Shown in pieces: positions 29,354 to 38,452 of a stretch of DNA of 43,489 bases (position 1 is the first letter of the stretch; each line of letters opens with the position of its first letter). Source of the DNA: Streptococcus suis (GTDB taxonomy: Bacteria; Bacillota; Bacilli; Lactobacillales; Streptococcaceae). Location of the stretch: positions 1-43,489 of the forward strand of contig NZ_POPB01000364.1 of NCBI RefSeq assembly GCF_002964045.1, written 5' to 3'. A program made the position numbers and the translations under genes. Below the pieces are notes generated by a model that searched no databases, was not told the DNA's origin, and worked only from the letters and a program-made list of their open reading frames with translations.

Positions 29354-32212
29354 ATGGCTAGAAACATAAAGGGAATTACGATTGAAATTGGTGGCGATAC
29401 TCAACCCTTACAAGATGCCTTAAAGGGTGTAAACAAACAAGCATCTGAAGCTACCAAAGAACTAAGACAAATTGATAAGGCTCTCAAGTTTGATACAGGC
29501 AATGTCACCCTCCTTACTCAAAAGCAGGAAGTCTTGGCAAAACAAGTCGAGACAACCAAAGAAAAATTGGCAACGCTCCGTCAAGCCCAATCACAGGTGG
29601 AAGCTCAATTTAAGGCTGGGGATATTGGGGCAGACCAGTACCGTGCCTTTCAACGTGAGGTGGAAACTACTCAAAGGTTGCTAACGTCCTATGAAACTAA
29701 GTTAGCTGATGTGTCATCAACACTTGAGAATCACGGTCGAGCTAGTAGTTCAGCGGCTCAACAATTAGATAAACTCCAAGTGGAGCAGGGGCAGTTAGCA
29801 AGTGAGATGAACAAGGTCATATCTCAATTTGAGTTACAAGAAAGTGCTTTGTCATCCAATAGTTCCGAAGCAGAACGCAATGCCATAACCCAACAAAAGA
29901 TTGGAGCACAGTCAGAAATTGTTTCTAAACAGATTTCCAATCTCGAAAAGCAACTAGCCCTGACAAAGAGTGAATATGGTGAGAATTCCATTGAAGCCAA
30001 TAAGATGGAAGCTGAGTTGAATCAAGCAAAGACCGCACTCAATAACCTGAACAACGAGATGGATGAGACTAAATCCTCTGCCGATGGTGCTCAGGATGGC
30101 ATGAAAGCCATGTCTGACACCATTCGGGCTGAGGCACTTCAAGCGACCAGTGAGAAGCTAGCAGACATCTCTCAGAAAATCTTCGAAGTCGGAACAGAGT
30201 CCATGTCTGCGGCAGCTCAACTTCAAGCCAGCAATGCCCAATTCTCTACTGTATTTGGGGATATGGAGAATGCTGCTAAGGATGCCCTCAATAAGATTGG
30301 GGAAGAGATGGACATTGTTCCAGAGCGTCTTCAAGGCTCCTTCACTCAAATGGCTTCCTTTGCCAAAACCTCTGGAATGGATACGGCTCAGGCTTTGGAT
30401 CTGACCACTCGTGCCACCAGAGCAGCGGCTGATGGGGCAGCATTTTACGACAAATCCATCGAAGAAGTCACCGAAAACCTACAGTCCTTCCTCAAAGGAA
30501 ACTATGAAAATGATGCAGCTCTAGGTATTTCTGCGACAGAAACCACTCGTAATGCAGCGGCAAACAAGCTCTATGGAAAGTCCTTCAATGAACTATCAGA
30601 AGCTCAGAAGCAGTTAACCCTCCTTCAAATGGTAGAGGACGGCAATGAACTCTCGGGAGCCTTGGGGCAAGCTGCAAGGGAATCAGACGGACTGGAAAAC
30701 GTTCTGGGTAACTTAAGACAGTCTGGAACTAATGCTCTAGCCGCAATCGGTCAACCGATTCTGGAGATGCTTATTCCAGTCTTTCAAAGTTTGGCAGACA
30801 TTGTTAGTCAACTAGCGACTTGGTTTACCAACTTATCCAGTCCCATCAAGGAAGTCGTCATTATCTTCACAGGAATTTTAGCTGTGGTAGGGATGTTACT
30901 TCCTGTTTTCTTGGGCTTACAGGTTGCGGCAGCCGCTATGGGGACAACCGTTGTTGGAATGATAACGGCATTTTTGCCGATTGTGGGGATTATTGTTGGT
31001 ATTGTAGCTGCCATTACCTTACTGATTGTTGGGTTAAAAGAACTCTGGACGAATCACGAAGGATTTCGAACGGTTGTGACGGAAATCTGGAATAGTATCT
31101 ATGCCTTTCTGTCCATGATCATCCAGCAGATTTCTAGTTTTGTTATGTCCATCTGGGGAACGCTATCCACATGGTGGACTGAAAACCAGCAATTGTTTCT
31201 AAATGCTGCAACCACGGTATGGAATGCCATCACTACGGTTATTCAAACGGTGATGACTATTCTTGGACCGCTCATCCAAGCAAGTTGGGAGAATATCAAA
31301 CTCATCATTACAGCCGCTTGGGAGATGATAAAGATTGTGGTCGATACTGCTATCAATGTGGTACTTGGTATCATCAAGGCAGTCATGCAGGTTATCACTG
31401 GTGATTGGACTGGCGCTTGGGAAACCATCAAACAGGTCTTGTCGATGGTATGGGAGGGCATTAAGTCCCTTATTTCCTTAGCTCTCAATTTCATCGCCCA
31501 GTACATCTCAACTGCTTGGACGGGTATCAAGAATACCATCTCAAATGTATTATCTGCCATTAGTTCTGCCATTTCATCTATCTGGTCAGCTATTCAGTTG
31601 ACAATTTCCAGTGTCCTGTCTGCGATTGATTCAACAGTATCAACTATATGGAATGGTATCAGAAGTACCGTATCCAACATTCTGAATGGGATATCCAGTA
31701 CAGTTTCATCTGTTTGGAACGGTGTGAAAAATACCATTTCAAGTGCCATCAATGGGGCAAAAGATGCCGTGAGTAATGCCATCAATGCCATTAAAAATCT
31801 CTTTAACTTCCAAATCAGATGGCCACATATTCCTCTTCCTCATTTTCGAGTGTCAGGTTCAGCCAATCCACTCGATTGGTTGAAGGGTGGAATCCCAAGA
31901 ATCTCCATTGATTGGTATGCCAAAGGAGGAATTTTAACCAAACCAACCGCATTTGGTGTAAACGGTAATAGCCTAATGGTAGGTGGTGAGGCTGGAAAAG
32001 AAGCAGTCTTGCCTTTGAATGAACAAACGTTAGGCGCAATTGGTCGAGGAATCGCAAAGACCATGACAAGCAATCTACCAACCATTCATATTACCATTAC
32101 TGGAAATACGGTAAGAGAAGAGACTGACCTTCACCGACTTGCGGAGATGGTTGGAGAGAAACTCGTTTATGAATTACAACGTCAGCAAGGATTGAGAGGA
32201 GTGAAACCATGA
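29354..32212 (+). CDS. Tape measure protein
   Basis: A 952-residue protein. Residues 1-260 are long coiled coils (KEKLATLRQAQSQVEAQF). Residues about 260-480 form a conserved helical domain (MDIVPERLQGSFTQMASFAK). Hydrophobic, membrane-like stretches follow at about 505-565, then Trp-containing tandem repeats of about 11 residues at about 715-820 (STVSTIWNGIRSTVSNILNG). By the usual 1.5 angstrom per residue rule the tail would be about 140 nm. GGAGG precedes the ATG. The 3' end overlaps the Dit gene by four bases. Confidence 0.95.
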   Translation: MARNIKGITIEIGGDTQPLQDALKGVNKQASEATKELRQIDKALKFDTGNVTLLTQKQEVLAKQVETTKEKLATLRQAQSQVEAQFKAGDIGADQYRAFQREVETTQRLLTSYETKLADVSSTLENHGRASSSAAQQLDKLQVEQGQLASEMNKVISQFELQESALSSNSSEAERNAITQQKIGAQSEIVSKQISNLEKQLALTKSEYGENSIEANKMEAELNQAKTALNNLNNEMDETKSSADGAQDGMKAMSDTIRAEALQATSEKLADISQKIFEVGTESMSAAAQLQASNAQFSTVFGDMENAAKDALNKIGEEMDIVPERLQGSFTQMASFAKTSGMDTAQALDLTTRATRAAADGAAFYDKSIEEVTENLQSFLKGNYENDAALGISATETTRNAAANKLYGKSFNELSEAQKQLTLLQMVEDGNELSGALGQAARESDGLENVLGNLRQSGTNALAAIGQPILEMLIPVFQSLADIVSQLATWFTNLSSPIKEVVIIFTGILAVVGMLLPVFLGLQVAAAAMGTTVVGMITAFLPIVGIIVGIVAAITLLIVGLKELWTNHEGFRTVVTEIWNSIYAFLSMIIQQISSFVMSIWGTLSTWWTENQQLFLNAATTVWNAITTVIQTVMTILGPLIQASWENIKLIITAAWEMIKIVVDTAINVVLGIIKAVMQVITGDWTGAWETIKQVLSMVWEGIKSLISLALNFIAQYISTAWTGIKNTISNVLSAISSAISSIWSAIQLTISSVLSAIDSTVSTIWNGIRSTVSNILNGISSTVSSVWNGVKNTISSAINGAKDAVSNAINAIKNLFNFQIRWPHIPLPHFRVSGSANPLDWLKGGIPRISIDWYAKGGILTKPTAFGVNGNSLMVGGEAGKEAVLPLNEQTLGAIGRGIAKTMTSNLPTIHITITGNTVREETDLHRLAEMVGEKLVYELQRQQGLRGVKP

Positions 32213-32931
32213 TTAGACATAATGCATTAACCATTGGTGGAGTGTCCACGGCTAGTTTTCCTTTTAAGGTAATCGTGGAAGATAGCCCTTCTATCACAGT
32301 AAGTGAAAGTAAGACGCAATTGATCGAACACCAAGGTCTGTCAGGAGCGGTTATTCAAACCAATCCTCGCAGAAGTGTCATGGAACTGAGCTATACACTC
32401 TATCTTGTTAAACCTAGTGAAGAACAGTTATTTTCCTTTTTGAAGCTATTTTTGAAAGAAGAATTTTGGCTTGAGAACGCTAGTTTCAAGACCATACGCT
32501 TTTGGTGTTACAAGGTTCACCATACTCCAGTTCAAAAGGATAAGCTGGGGGTGTATGAGCTTAAGGTTACCTTTTCTTGTCACCCAACCAAGTGGTTCAA
32601 AACGACGACTTCGCAGGTGTTTAGAACCAGTGGTGTTATGCGATGTCAAGGTTCAGCCATCGCTTTTCCAAAGATTACCATAAGTGGCAACTCGACTAGT
32701 GAAACTAGCTTTACAATTGGGGAAGATGTCATCCGCTTGGAGCGATTACAAGAAACACTCATTATGGATAATAATCCTAGTCAGCCAAGTTTTAAGACAC
32801 AAAGAGGTCAGCCTGTAAAATGGTCTGGTGATTTTCTTTCTATAGATGCAGGTAGGAATGACTCAGTTGGAGTTGTCTTAGGTGCGGGCATCACATCATT
32901 AACAATAGAAATGAATTGGGGGTGGGCATAG
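32209..32931 (+). CDS. Distal tail protein (Dit)
   Basis: A 240-residue protein of the siphovirus Dit/tail-component family. The N-terminal half is TIGGVSTASFPFKVIVEDSP and IEHQGLSGAVIQTNPRRSVM. The C-terminal half is a galectin-like beta domain (PKITISGNSTSETSFTIGED, ending LTIEMNWGWA). It forms the hexameric hub between the tail tube and the tip protein. Start and stop overlap or abut its neighbours. Confidence 0.9.
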   Translation: MIRHNALTIGGVSTASFPFKVIVEDSPSITVSESKTQLIEHQGLSGAVIQTNPRRSVMELSYTLYLVKPSEEQLFSFLKLFLKEEFWLENASFKTIRFWCYKVHHTPVQKDKLGVYELKVTFSCHPTKWFKTTTSQVFRTSGVMRCQGSAIAFPKITISGNSTSETSFTIGEDVIRLERLQETLIMDNNPSQPSFKTQRGQPVKWSGDFLSIDAGRNDSVGVVLGAGITSLTIEMNWGWA

Positions 32932-32932
32932 A

Positions 32933-35900
32933 GTGCTATCATTATTAGACAAAACGGTTCGAACGGCAAAATGGCATGGGAAACCACTCCCAGAGACTAT
33001 AAAAGCAAGCGTTAAAGAAACCTTGAATGGGGATTTTGTCCTGAATTTTACCTATCCAATCACAGACAGCGGTCTATTTCGAGAGCTAAAAGAGGACTAC
33101 CTTGTTCGTAGTCCAGTTCCAGTATTGGGACACCAGTTGTTTCGGATAAAGAAAGTCATTGAAGGAGACACCAGTCTTGAAGTTGTGGCCTATCACATAT
33201 CAGATGACATCATGACTAGGTTGGTATCTCAATTTAGGTGTGAACAGGTTCCCTGTGCAACAGCTCTATCAAGCATGGTCATGGCAAGCAAGTCTCCACT
33301 GGGAGATTTTTCATTTACCAGTGACATTGTCAAGAACAGAACCTATACAACGGACAAGGAACAGACGCTGTACTCCAGCCTGATGGATGGTAAACATTCT
33401 ATTCTTGGAACTTGGGAGGGTGAACTGGTTCGTGATAACCTTGCCCTAACTATAAAGGGTGAGCGGGGACAAGACCGTGGGGTAGTCATCTCTACTCACT
33501 ACAATTTGAAGAAGTATCAACGAACCAAAGAAAGTACACAGATTATCACTCGTATCCATGCCACTTCAAGCTTTAAACAAGAGGGGCAGGATAGGGAAAC
33601 TGTACTTCAAGTCACAGTAGACAGTCCGTTGATAAACTCCTATCCTTTCATCAATGAAGTAACCTATACCAATAATAATCTCAAAACTCGACAGGAGTTA
33701 ATAGAGTGGGCTAGTAGCAAGTTTCGCTTAGAGGGAATTGATAAGCCAAAAGACGCCATCATCATTGAGGCATTTGAGTTAGATGGTCAAACTGTTCATC
33801 TAGGCGATACAGTGACTTTAAAAAGCAAGCTACACGGCATTGATGTGAGGAAGAAAGCCATCGCTTATGATTATGATCCTTTAGCTAAGAATTACCGCTC
33901 TATCACTTTTGATGATAAGGCAAGTATTGGCACAGGTAAAACTGGTGGGAGCATAACTACACTAGCAAATAATCTCATTGATGGGAATAAGCGGAGTGAG
34001 GATGTTGCCGTTGAAATTGCTCTTGAGAATGCCAATAAAGCCTTTGATGCAGAATTTGAGAAACGTCAAGTAGCCATTGATAACGCTATTGAACAGGCTC
34101 AAAGTCATGGGGAGGTTTATGCGGATCGATTAAAGGCCAGCATTGATAATGAACTTAGTTCTATTCACCAACAGATGCGGCAACATGAAGAGGAGCAGCA
34201 ACGTACAACTCGTGATTTAATGGCAAAGGCTGGGGTAAATACCAACCTAGCAACAGAAGCCAAACAAAAGGCGGAACAGGCTCAAACTGGGGCAACTGAA
34301 GCTCTCAGAAGGGCAGAACAAGCCAAACTTGATGCCATTCAAGAAGCTAACCGATTGACTTCAACGGAGCGTAGCCAAACAGAGTTAAAGATTGCGACAG
34401 CAAAATCACAAGCTATCTCTGAAGCCAGTCGATTGGTTGATGTAGCAAAAGCTCTATTAGGTGGGCAGTTGGCAACTGTAAGTACCAATCTCTCACAAAC
34501 CAAGGAGGATATAAAACTTCTTGCGAGTAAGCAACTGGTGGATAGTCTGACTGGTCGAGTAACGGGTGCAGAATCCATGATTCAAGTGCAAGCAGACCAA
34601 ATTTCCCAGCGTGTAAAAACCAGCGATTTTAACCAAGCAAAACAGAGAATCGAAACTGCAGAGTCAACGATTACGCAATTGGGGAATCGCATAACAACTG
34701 AAATCAGTCAAGTGGATTCGAAAATTCCAACTAGCCTAGATGGCTTAAATTTGATGACTGGTACTCGTGATTGGTCGAATAAAGGAAATGCCTGGCATTT
34801 AGGAAACAACTGGTCTACCGAAACAGAGAATTTCAGAGGACTGGTTGTTCGTTCAACCCAAGCAGGGTTCAACGGAAGTCATCAAAATATTGTTGTGAAA
34901 GCTGGAGATGTCATTACTTTTAGCTTTTATGCCAAAGCGAATCAGCCACTTTCTTCCATCAAAGTTTCAGCGATTTGGACTGGTTCGAGTGTCTATCGTG
35001 CTCCAGTCGCAAGAGTGAGGGAATCGGACGATATTATATCTGTCACCAGTGACTGGAAACGCTACTGGAAAACAGTTCATGTCTTATCTGATGGCTCACT
35101 CCAATTTCGAACGGAGTACAATGCAAGCACAATCCCAAATGGGAATAAATTCTATGTTGCAGGATTGAAAGTCGCAAAGACCTCACTAGACACAGGTTAT
35201 TCAGAAAATCCAGCAGATATAGCTGGTGAATTGACCACCCAACGGACACTCATCACTCAAACGGCTTCTGGTGTAGAGCAGGTTTCTACAAGATTAACCG
35301 AGGCGAGTGGAAAGATTTCTAGTAGTGAAACACAGATTCGACAATTAGTTTCGGATGTATCCTCAAAGGTCAGTCAGACGGATTTCAATAACTTGAAACG
35401 AACTGTTGAGGGACATACTACATCCATCCAACAGACGCAACAATCTATTTTGCTTAAGGCTGATAAGACAGTTCTTGAGGGGGTCAAAACAACCGCTGAC
35501 AATGCCTTGGCTAAGGCCAATACAAACGCAAGTCAGATTACTCAAACAAAGGCAGATTTAAGGATTGCCAATGACTCCATTTCACAGAAAGTCGCAAAGA
35601 CTGATTTTAATAGTTTGACTAGTCGAGTAACAAGTGCAGAAACCACTATCCGCACACAGGCTGGGCAAATAGAACAACGACTGACGAGTACGCAAGTTGA
35701 ATCTGCCATTAACTCAAAAGGCTACCAAACTAAGTCTCAGGTTGATTCCAATATTGCGGGTCGTGGCTATCTTACGAGCAGTTCGTTACAACCCTATGCG
35801 ACGACAACTAGTGTGCAGAATTTGGTCAAAACAACCTCTGATAGTTTTACCCAGCGAATCAGTCAAACGGAAAGCAGAATCCCTACCTCAGTTTCGCATC

Positions 35901-37480
35901 GCAACTTGATAGCTGGTACTTCGGATAGATGGAGTGCTTATCAGACGATAAATGCCAATAGCAACTGGGTAGCCTCATTAGGAAGAGTTCAGTTTGGAGA
36001 TGGAAGTGGTATATATATTGGGTCCAAAGTGCATTTATATGTTCATATCTCAGCGGATGAGATTACATTTGACCCTGCGGTGGCGACTCGTTCTATTAAA
36101 CTCCAAGGTCCAATTTTGGATAGTCAAAATGCTTGGACATGGACCAACTGGAATTTGTATCACCCTTTCTACAATAAGTGGAGCAGCAATCTGACGACGG
36201 GTAACAACTATCGATTAATTAAACTGACCGCCACAGTCACTCAAGAGATGTACCAACATTCAAAAGGGTTTGAACTTCAAGTTAGAATTGATGGAGTTAA
36301 AACAGGTAAGTTCCATGTGAGAGCTTTAATGGTATCAACTGGTGATATCTTTCCAGACTATTGGACACCGTCATTAGACGACTTTACGACAGTGTCTGCC
36401 TTTCATGAAGTGCGGGATACTGTAAGTAGTCACACTCGGACCATTGGAGATCACACCAATCAAATCAGTCAGGTTGTTCAAACGGCTAATGGGATTGTGA
36501 CACGAGTTGGCAATCTAGAAACAAGTCGAGCGACAACTGCCACAGTAACTGCCATTCAAACGCAGGTTTCAACACTTGCAGGGGCGTGGTCGGTTCGAAA
36601 TCTGACCAGTGCAGGAACAGTCCTGAGTCAGCTCAATCTCAATAAGGATGGCACTGTCAAGATTGATGGAAAACTCGTTCAAATAACAGGTACAACCTAT
36701 ATCCAAGATGGAGTGATTGCGAGCGGTAAGATTGCCAGTCTTGATGCAGGCAAGATTACGTCAGGCATCATCTCAGCAGCTCGGATTGGAGCAGAAGCTA
36801 TTACTGCGGACAAGTTAAAGGTTGACCAGGCTTTCTTTACCAAGTTTATGGCTACAGAAGCCTATCTCAAGCAGTTGTTTGCCAAATCGGCCTTTATAAC
36901 CCAAGTGCAGGCAGTAACCCTATCTGCAAACAAAATTTCTGGAGGTATTTTGTCAGCAATCAACGGAGCCATGAAAATCAATCTGTCACTTGGAAATATC
37001 AAGTTCTTTACAAACTCTCCATCCATTTCTCGTGAGGTTAGTGGTTATCCTCACCAGTGGGTTTCATTTGAAACAGGTACCTCAAACGGTAAGCCATGTG
37101 GTGTAACCATTATCGGTTCGAATCGATGGAACAACTGGAATGCCAATGACGGTGGCTTTGTAGGAATTCGAGCATGGAACGGTACGGATACCGACCAAAT
37201 TGATGTGGTAGGTGATAAGGTACGTTTAGCTAGTGCTCCCTATACCAATCCAGATGGCTGGGAAATAGTAACATTGCCTAACCGACTGAGTATTGATGCC
37301 TATAAAGCTTCTGACCGACCAAGTTCAATTTTGAATATTGGAGATATCCGCATCTATCGAAATGGGACAACCTATGTCAGTCTAAAAGATGTACTTCAAC
37401 AATTCAATCACAATTTTAAACACTTAGTAAACATCACAGGTCGAGGTGACGTCATCTTGACATGGGACACGATTAAATAA
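32933..37480 (+). CDS. Tail tip protein: endopeptidase-like baseplate (Tal) and receptor-binding fibre
   Basis: A 1515-residue protein starting at GTG 32933. Residues 1-380 are a Prophage_tail/Tal-like baseplate domain (WHGKPLPETIKASVKETLNG). Residues about 380-590 are coiled coil (AEQAQTGATEALRRAEQAKL). Two lectin-like modules (NLMTGTRDWSNKGNAWHLG at about 605, and a similar NLIAGTSDRWSAYQ at about 990) are separated by heptad repeats (VAKTDFNSLTSRVTSAETTI). A receptor-binding end (about 1380-1515) follows. This protein would bind host surface sugars. Duplicated modules suggest host-range change by recombination. Confidence 0.88.
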   Translation: MLSLLDKTVRTAKWHGKPLPETIKASVKETLNGDFVLNFTYPITDSGLFRELKEDYLVRSPVPVLGHQLFRIKKVIEGDTSLEVVAYHISDDIMTRLVSQFRCEQVPCATALSSMVMASKSPLGDFSFTSDIVKNRTYTTDKEQTLYSSLMDGKHSILGTWEGELVRDNLALTIKGERGQDRGVVISTHYNLKKYQRTKESTQIITRIHATSSFKQEGQDRETVLQVTVDSPLINSYPFINEVTYTNNNLKTRQELIEWASSKFRLEGIDKPKDAIIIEAFELDGQTVHLGDTVTLKSKLHGIDVRKKAIAYDYDPLAKNYRSITFDDKASIGTGKTGGSITTLANNLIDGNKRSEDVAVEIALENANKAFDAEFEKRQVAIDNAIEQAQSHGEVYADRLKASIDNELSSIHQQMRQHEEEQQRTTRDLMAKAGVNTNLATEAKQKAEQAQTGATEALRRAEQAKLDAIQEANRLTSTERSQTELKIATAKSQAISEASRLVDVAKALLGGQLATVSTNLSQTKEDIKLLASKQLVDSLTGRVTGAESMIQVQADQISQRVKTSDFNQAKQRIETAESTITQLGNRITTEISQVDSKIPTSLDGLNLMTGTRDWSNKGNAWHLGNNWSTETENFRGLVVRSTQAGFNGSHQNIVVKAGDVITFSFYAKANQPLSSIKVSAIWTGSSVYRAPVARVRESDDIISVTSDWKRYWKTVHVLSDGSLQFRTEYNASTIPNGNKFYVAGLKVAKTSLDTGYSENPADIAGELTTQRTLITQTASGVEQVSTRLTEASGKISSSETQIRQLVSDVSSKVSQTDFNNLKRTVEGHTTSIQQTQQSILLKADKTVLEGVKTTADNALAKANTNASQITQTKADLRIANDSISQKVAKTDFNSLTSRVTSAETTIRTQAGQIEQRLTSTQVESAINSKGYQTKSQVDSNIAGRGYLTSSSLQPYATTTSVQNLVKTTSDSFTQRISQTESRIPTSVSHRNLIAGTSDRWSAYQTINANSNWVASLGRVQFGDGSGIYIGSKVHLYVHISADEITFDPAVATRSIKLQGPILDSQNAWTWTNWNLYHPFYNKWSSNLTTGNNYRLIKLTATVTQEMYQHSKGFELQVRIDGVKTGKFHVRALMVSTGDIFPDYWTPSLDDFTTVSAFHEVRDTVSSHTRTIGDHTNQISQVVQTANGIVTRVGNLETSRATTATVTAIQTQVSTLAGAWSVRNLTSAGTVLSQLNLNKDGTVKIDGKLVQITGTTYIQDGVIASGKIASLDAGKITSGIISAARIGAEAITADKLKVDQAFFTKFMATEAYLKQLFAKSAFITQVQAVTLSANKISGGILSAINGAMKINLSLGNIKFFTNSPSISREVSGYPHQWVSFETGTSNGKPCGVTIIGSNRWNNWNANDGGFVGIRAWNGTDTDQIDVVGDKVRLASAPYTNPDGWEIVTLPNRLSIDAYKASDRPSSILNIGDIRIYRNGTTYVSLKDVLQQFNHNFKHLVNITGRGDVILTWDTIK

Positions 37481-37492
37481 AGGAGTTCACAG

Positions 37493-37699
37493 ATGAATCT
37501 AGAACAAATCAACCAATCATTAAAACTAACTATTCAGGAGCTTGTCACAAAGCTCTCTGATGAAATTACCGCTAAGAACCTCATTGCCATCCAATTGGTG
37601 GAAAGGGATGAGGAACTTAGCCTATTGCGTAAAGAAAAACAGGAATTGACTGAGTTGTTAGAAGTTCAGACAAAACCTGAAGAAGGGAAAGGAGAATAG
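37493..37699 (+). CDS. 68-residue coiled-coil protein
   Basis: A short, almost wholly helical protein (LEQINQSLKLTIQELVTKLS then ELSLLRKEKQELTELLEVQT) with leucine heptads, between the tail fibre and lysis genes. AAAGGAG precedes the ATG. It may be a trimeric fibre accessory or chaperone; no family was recognised. Confidence 0.7.
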   Translation: MNLEQINQSLKLTIQELVTKLSDEITAKNLIAIQLVERDEELSLLRKEKQELTELLEVQTKPEEGKGE

Positions 37700-37704
37700 T
37701 TGCT

Positions 37705-38073
37705 ATGGCACTACTCAATATTGACAAAGTAACAGAACCATTTGATTTGGAAACAGCTCTCGCTTACATGCGTAAGAATGGAGAGTTCATCCGATGTAAG
37801 ACAGCCGAGCAGGATTTTTACATGTATCTTGAAGAAGTAAGGCGACCTGCCATTAAAAATGGAAAGCGGCAGTTGGTTACAACAGAAACGGTTTGGGCCT
37901 TTAATCAGTGGGGTAGTACGACATTAACTCTGAACCTTTCTGATTTATTCCATGAATGTTTTTATCTGATGCGGTTTGATGAGAACGGTCAACCGGATTG
38001 GTCAGACCCTACCATTGTACAGGAAGGTTCAGTAGAAAGCGAGGTGACCGATGAAGGAACTGTTAACTCTTAA
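37705..38073 (+). CDS. 122-residue protein upstream of holin
   Basis: A soluble acidic protein (FDLETALAYMRKNGEFIRCK then FYMYLEEVRRPAIKNGKRQL, and later LNLSDLFHECFYLMRFDENG). It overlaps the holin gene by 23 bases. Streptococcal phages often have one or two small unknown genes here. I do not recognise a family. AAAGGAG is 11 bases from the ATG. It might be an antireceptor accessory or a lysis regulator. Confidence 0.65.
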   Translation: MALLNIDKVTEPFDLETALAYMRKNGEFIRCKTAEQDFYMYLEEVRRPAIKNGKRQLVTTETVWAFNQWGSTTLTLNLSDLFHECFYLMRFDENGQPDWSDPTIVQEGSVESEVTDEGTVNS

Positions 38074-38446
38074 TAAGATTTTATTTTCCATGATTGGAGG
38101 CTTGATTGGTAGTCTATTTGGAGAGTTGGATGGTATTCTATATGCCCTACTTGTCTTCATTATTATTGACTATCTAACAGGAATTTTTGCGGCGGTTGTA
38201 GAGAAACAATTGTCTAGTAGTATTGGTTTTCGTGGCATCTTTAAAAAGATAGCCATTTTATTTTTAGTTTCTATTGGTCATCTGATTGATACAGCTATTA
38301 TCAAGCAGGGTGGAACAATTCGAACCATGGTTATATTCTTTTATCTCAGTAATGAGGGGTTAAGCATTCTAGAAAATACCGTTCGAATTGGTCTACCAAT
38401 ACCTGAGAAACTACAAGCAATTTTAAAACAAATCAACGAGAGGTGA
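38051..38446 (+). CDS. Phage holin (Holin_4-like)
   Basis: A 131-residue membrane protein with three or four hydrophobic segments (ILFSMIGGLIGSLFGEL, ILYALLVFIIIDYLTGIFAA, IAILFLVSIGHLIDTAII, MVIFFYLSNEGLSILE). The DYLTGIFA motif and the spacing match the TcdE/phage holin 4 family. It would form membrane lesions that release the lysin. GAGGTGA lies at 38041-38047. Confidence 0.93.
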   Translation: MKELLTLNKILFSMIGGLIGSLFGELDGILYALLVFIIIDYLTGIFAAVVEKQLSSSIGFRGIFKKIAILFLVSIGHLIDTAIIKQGGTIRTMVIFFYLSNEGLSILENTVRIGLPIPEKLQAILKQINER

Positions 38447-38452
38447 TAAGAT

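Noticed and set aside
30820..31572. Other-frame ORFs inside the tape measure gene on both strands
   Set aside because: They are shadows of a long, well-supported coding region and lack ribosome binding sites.
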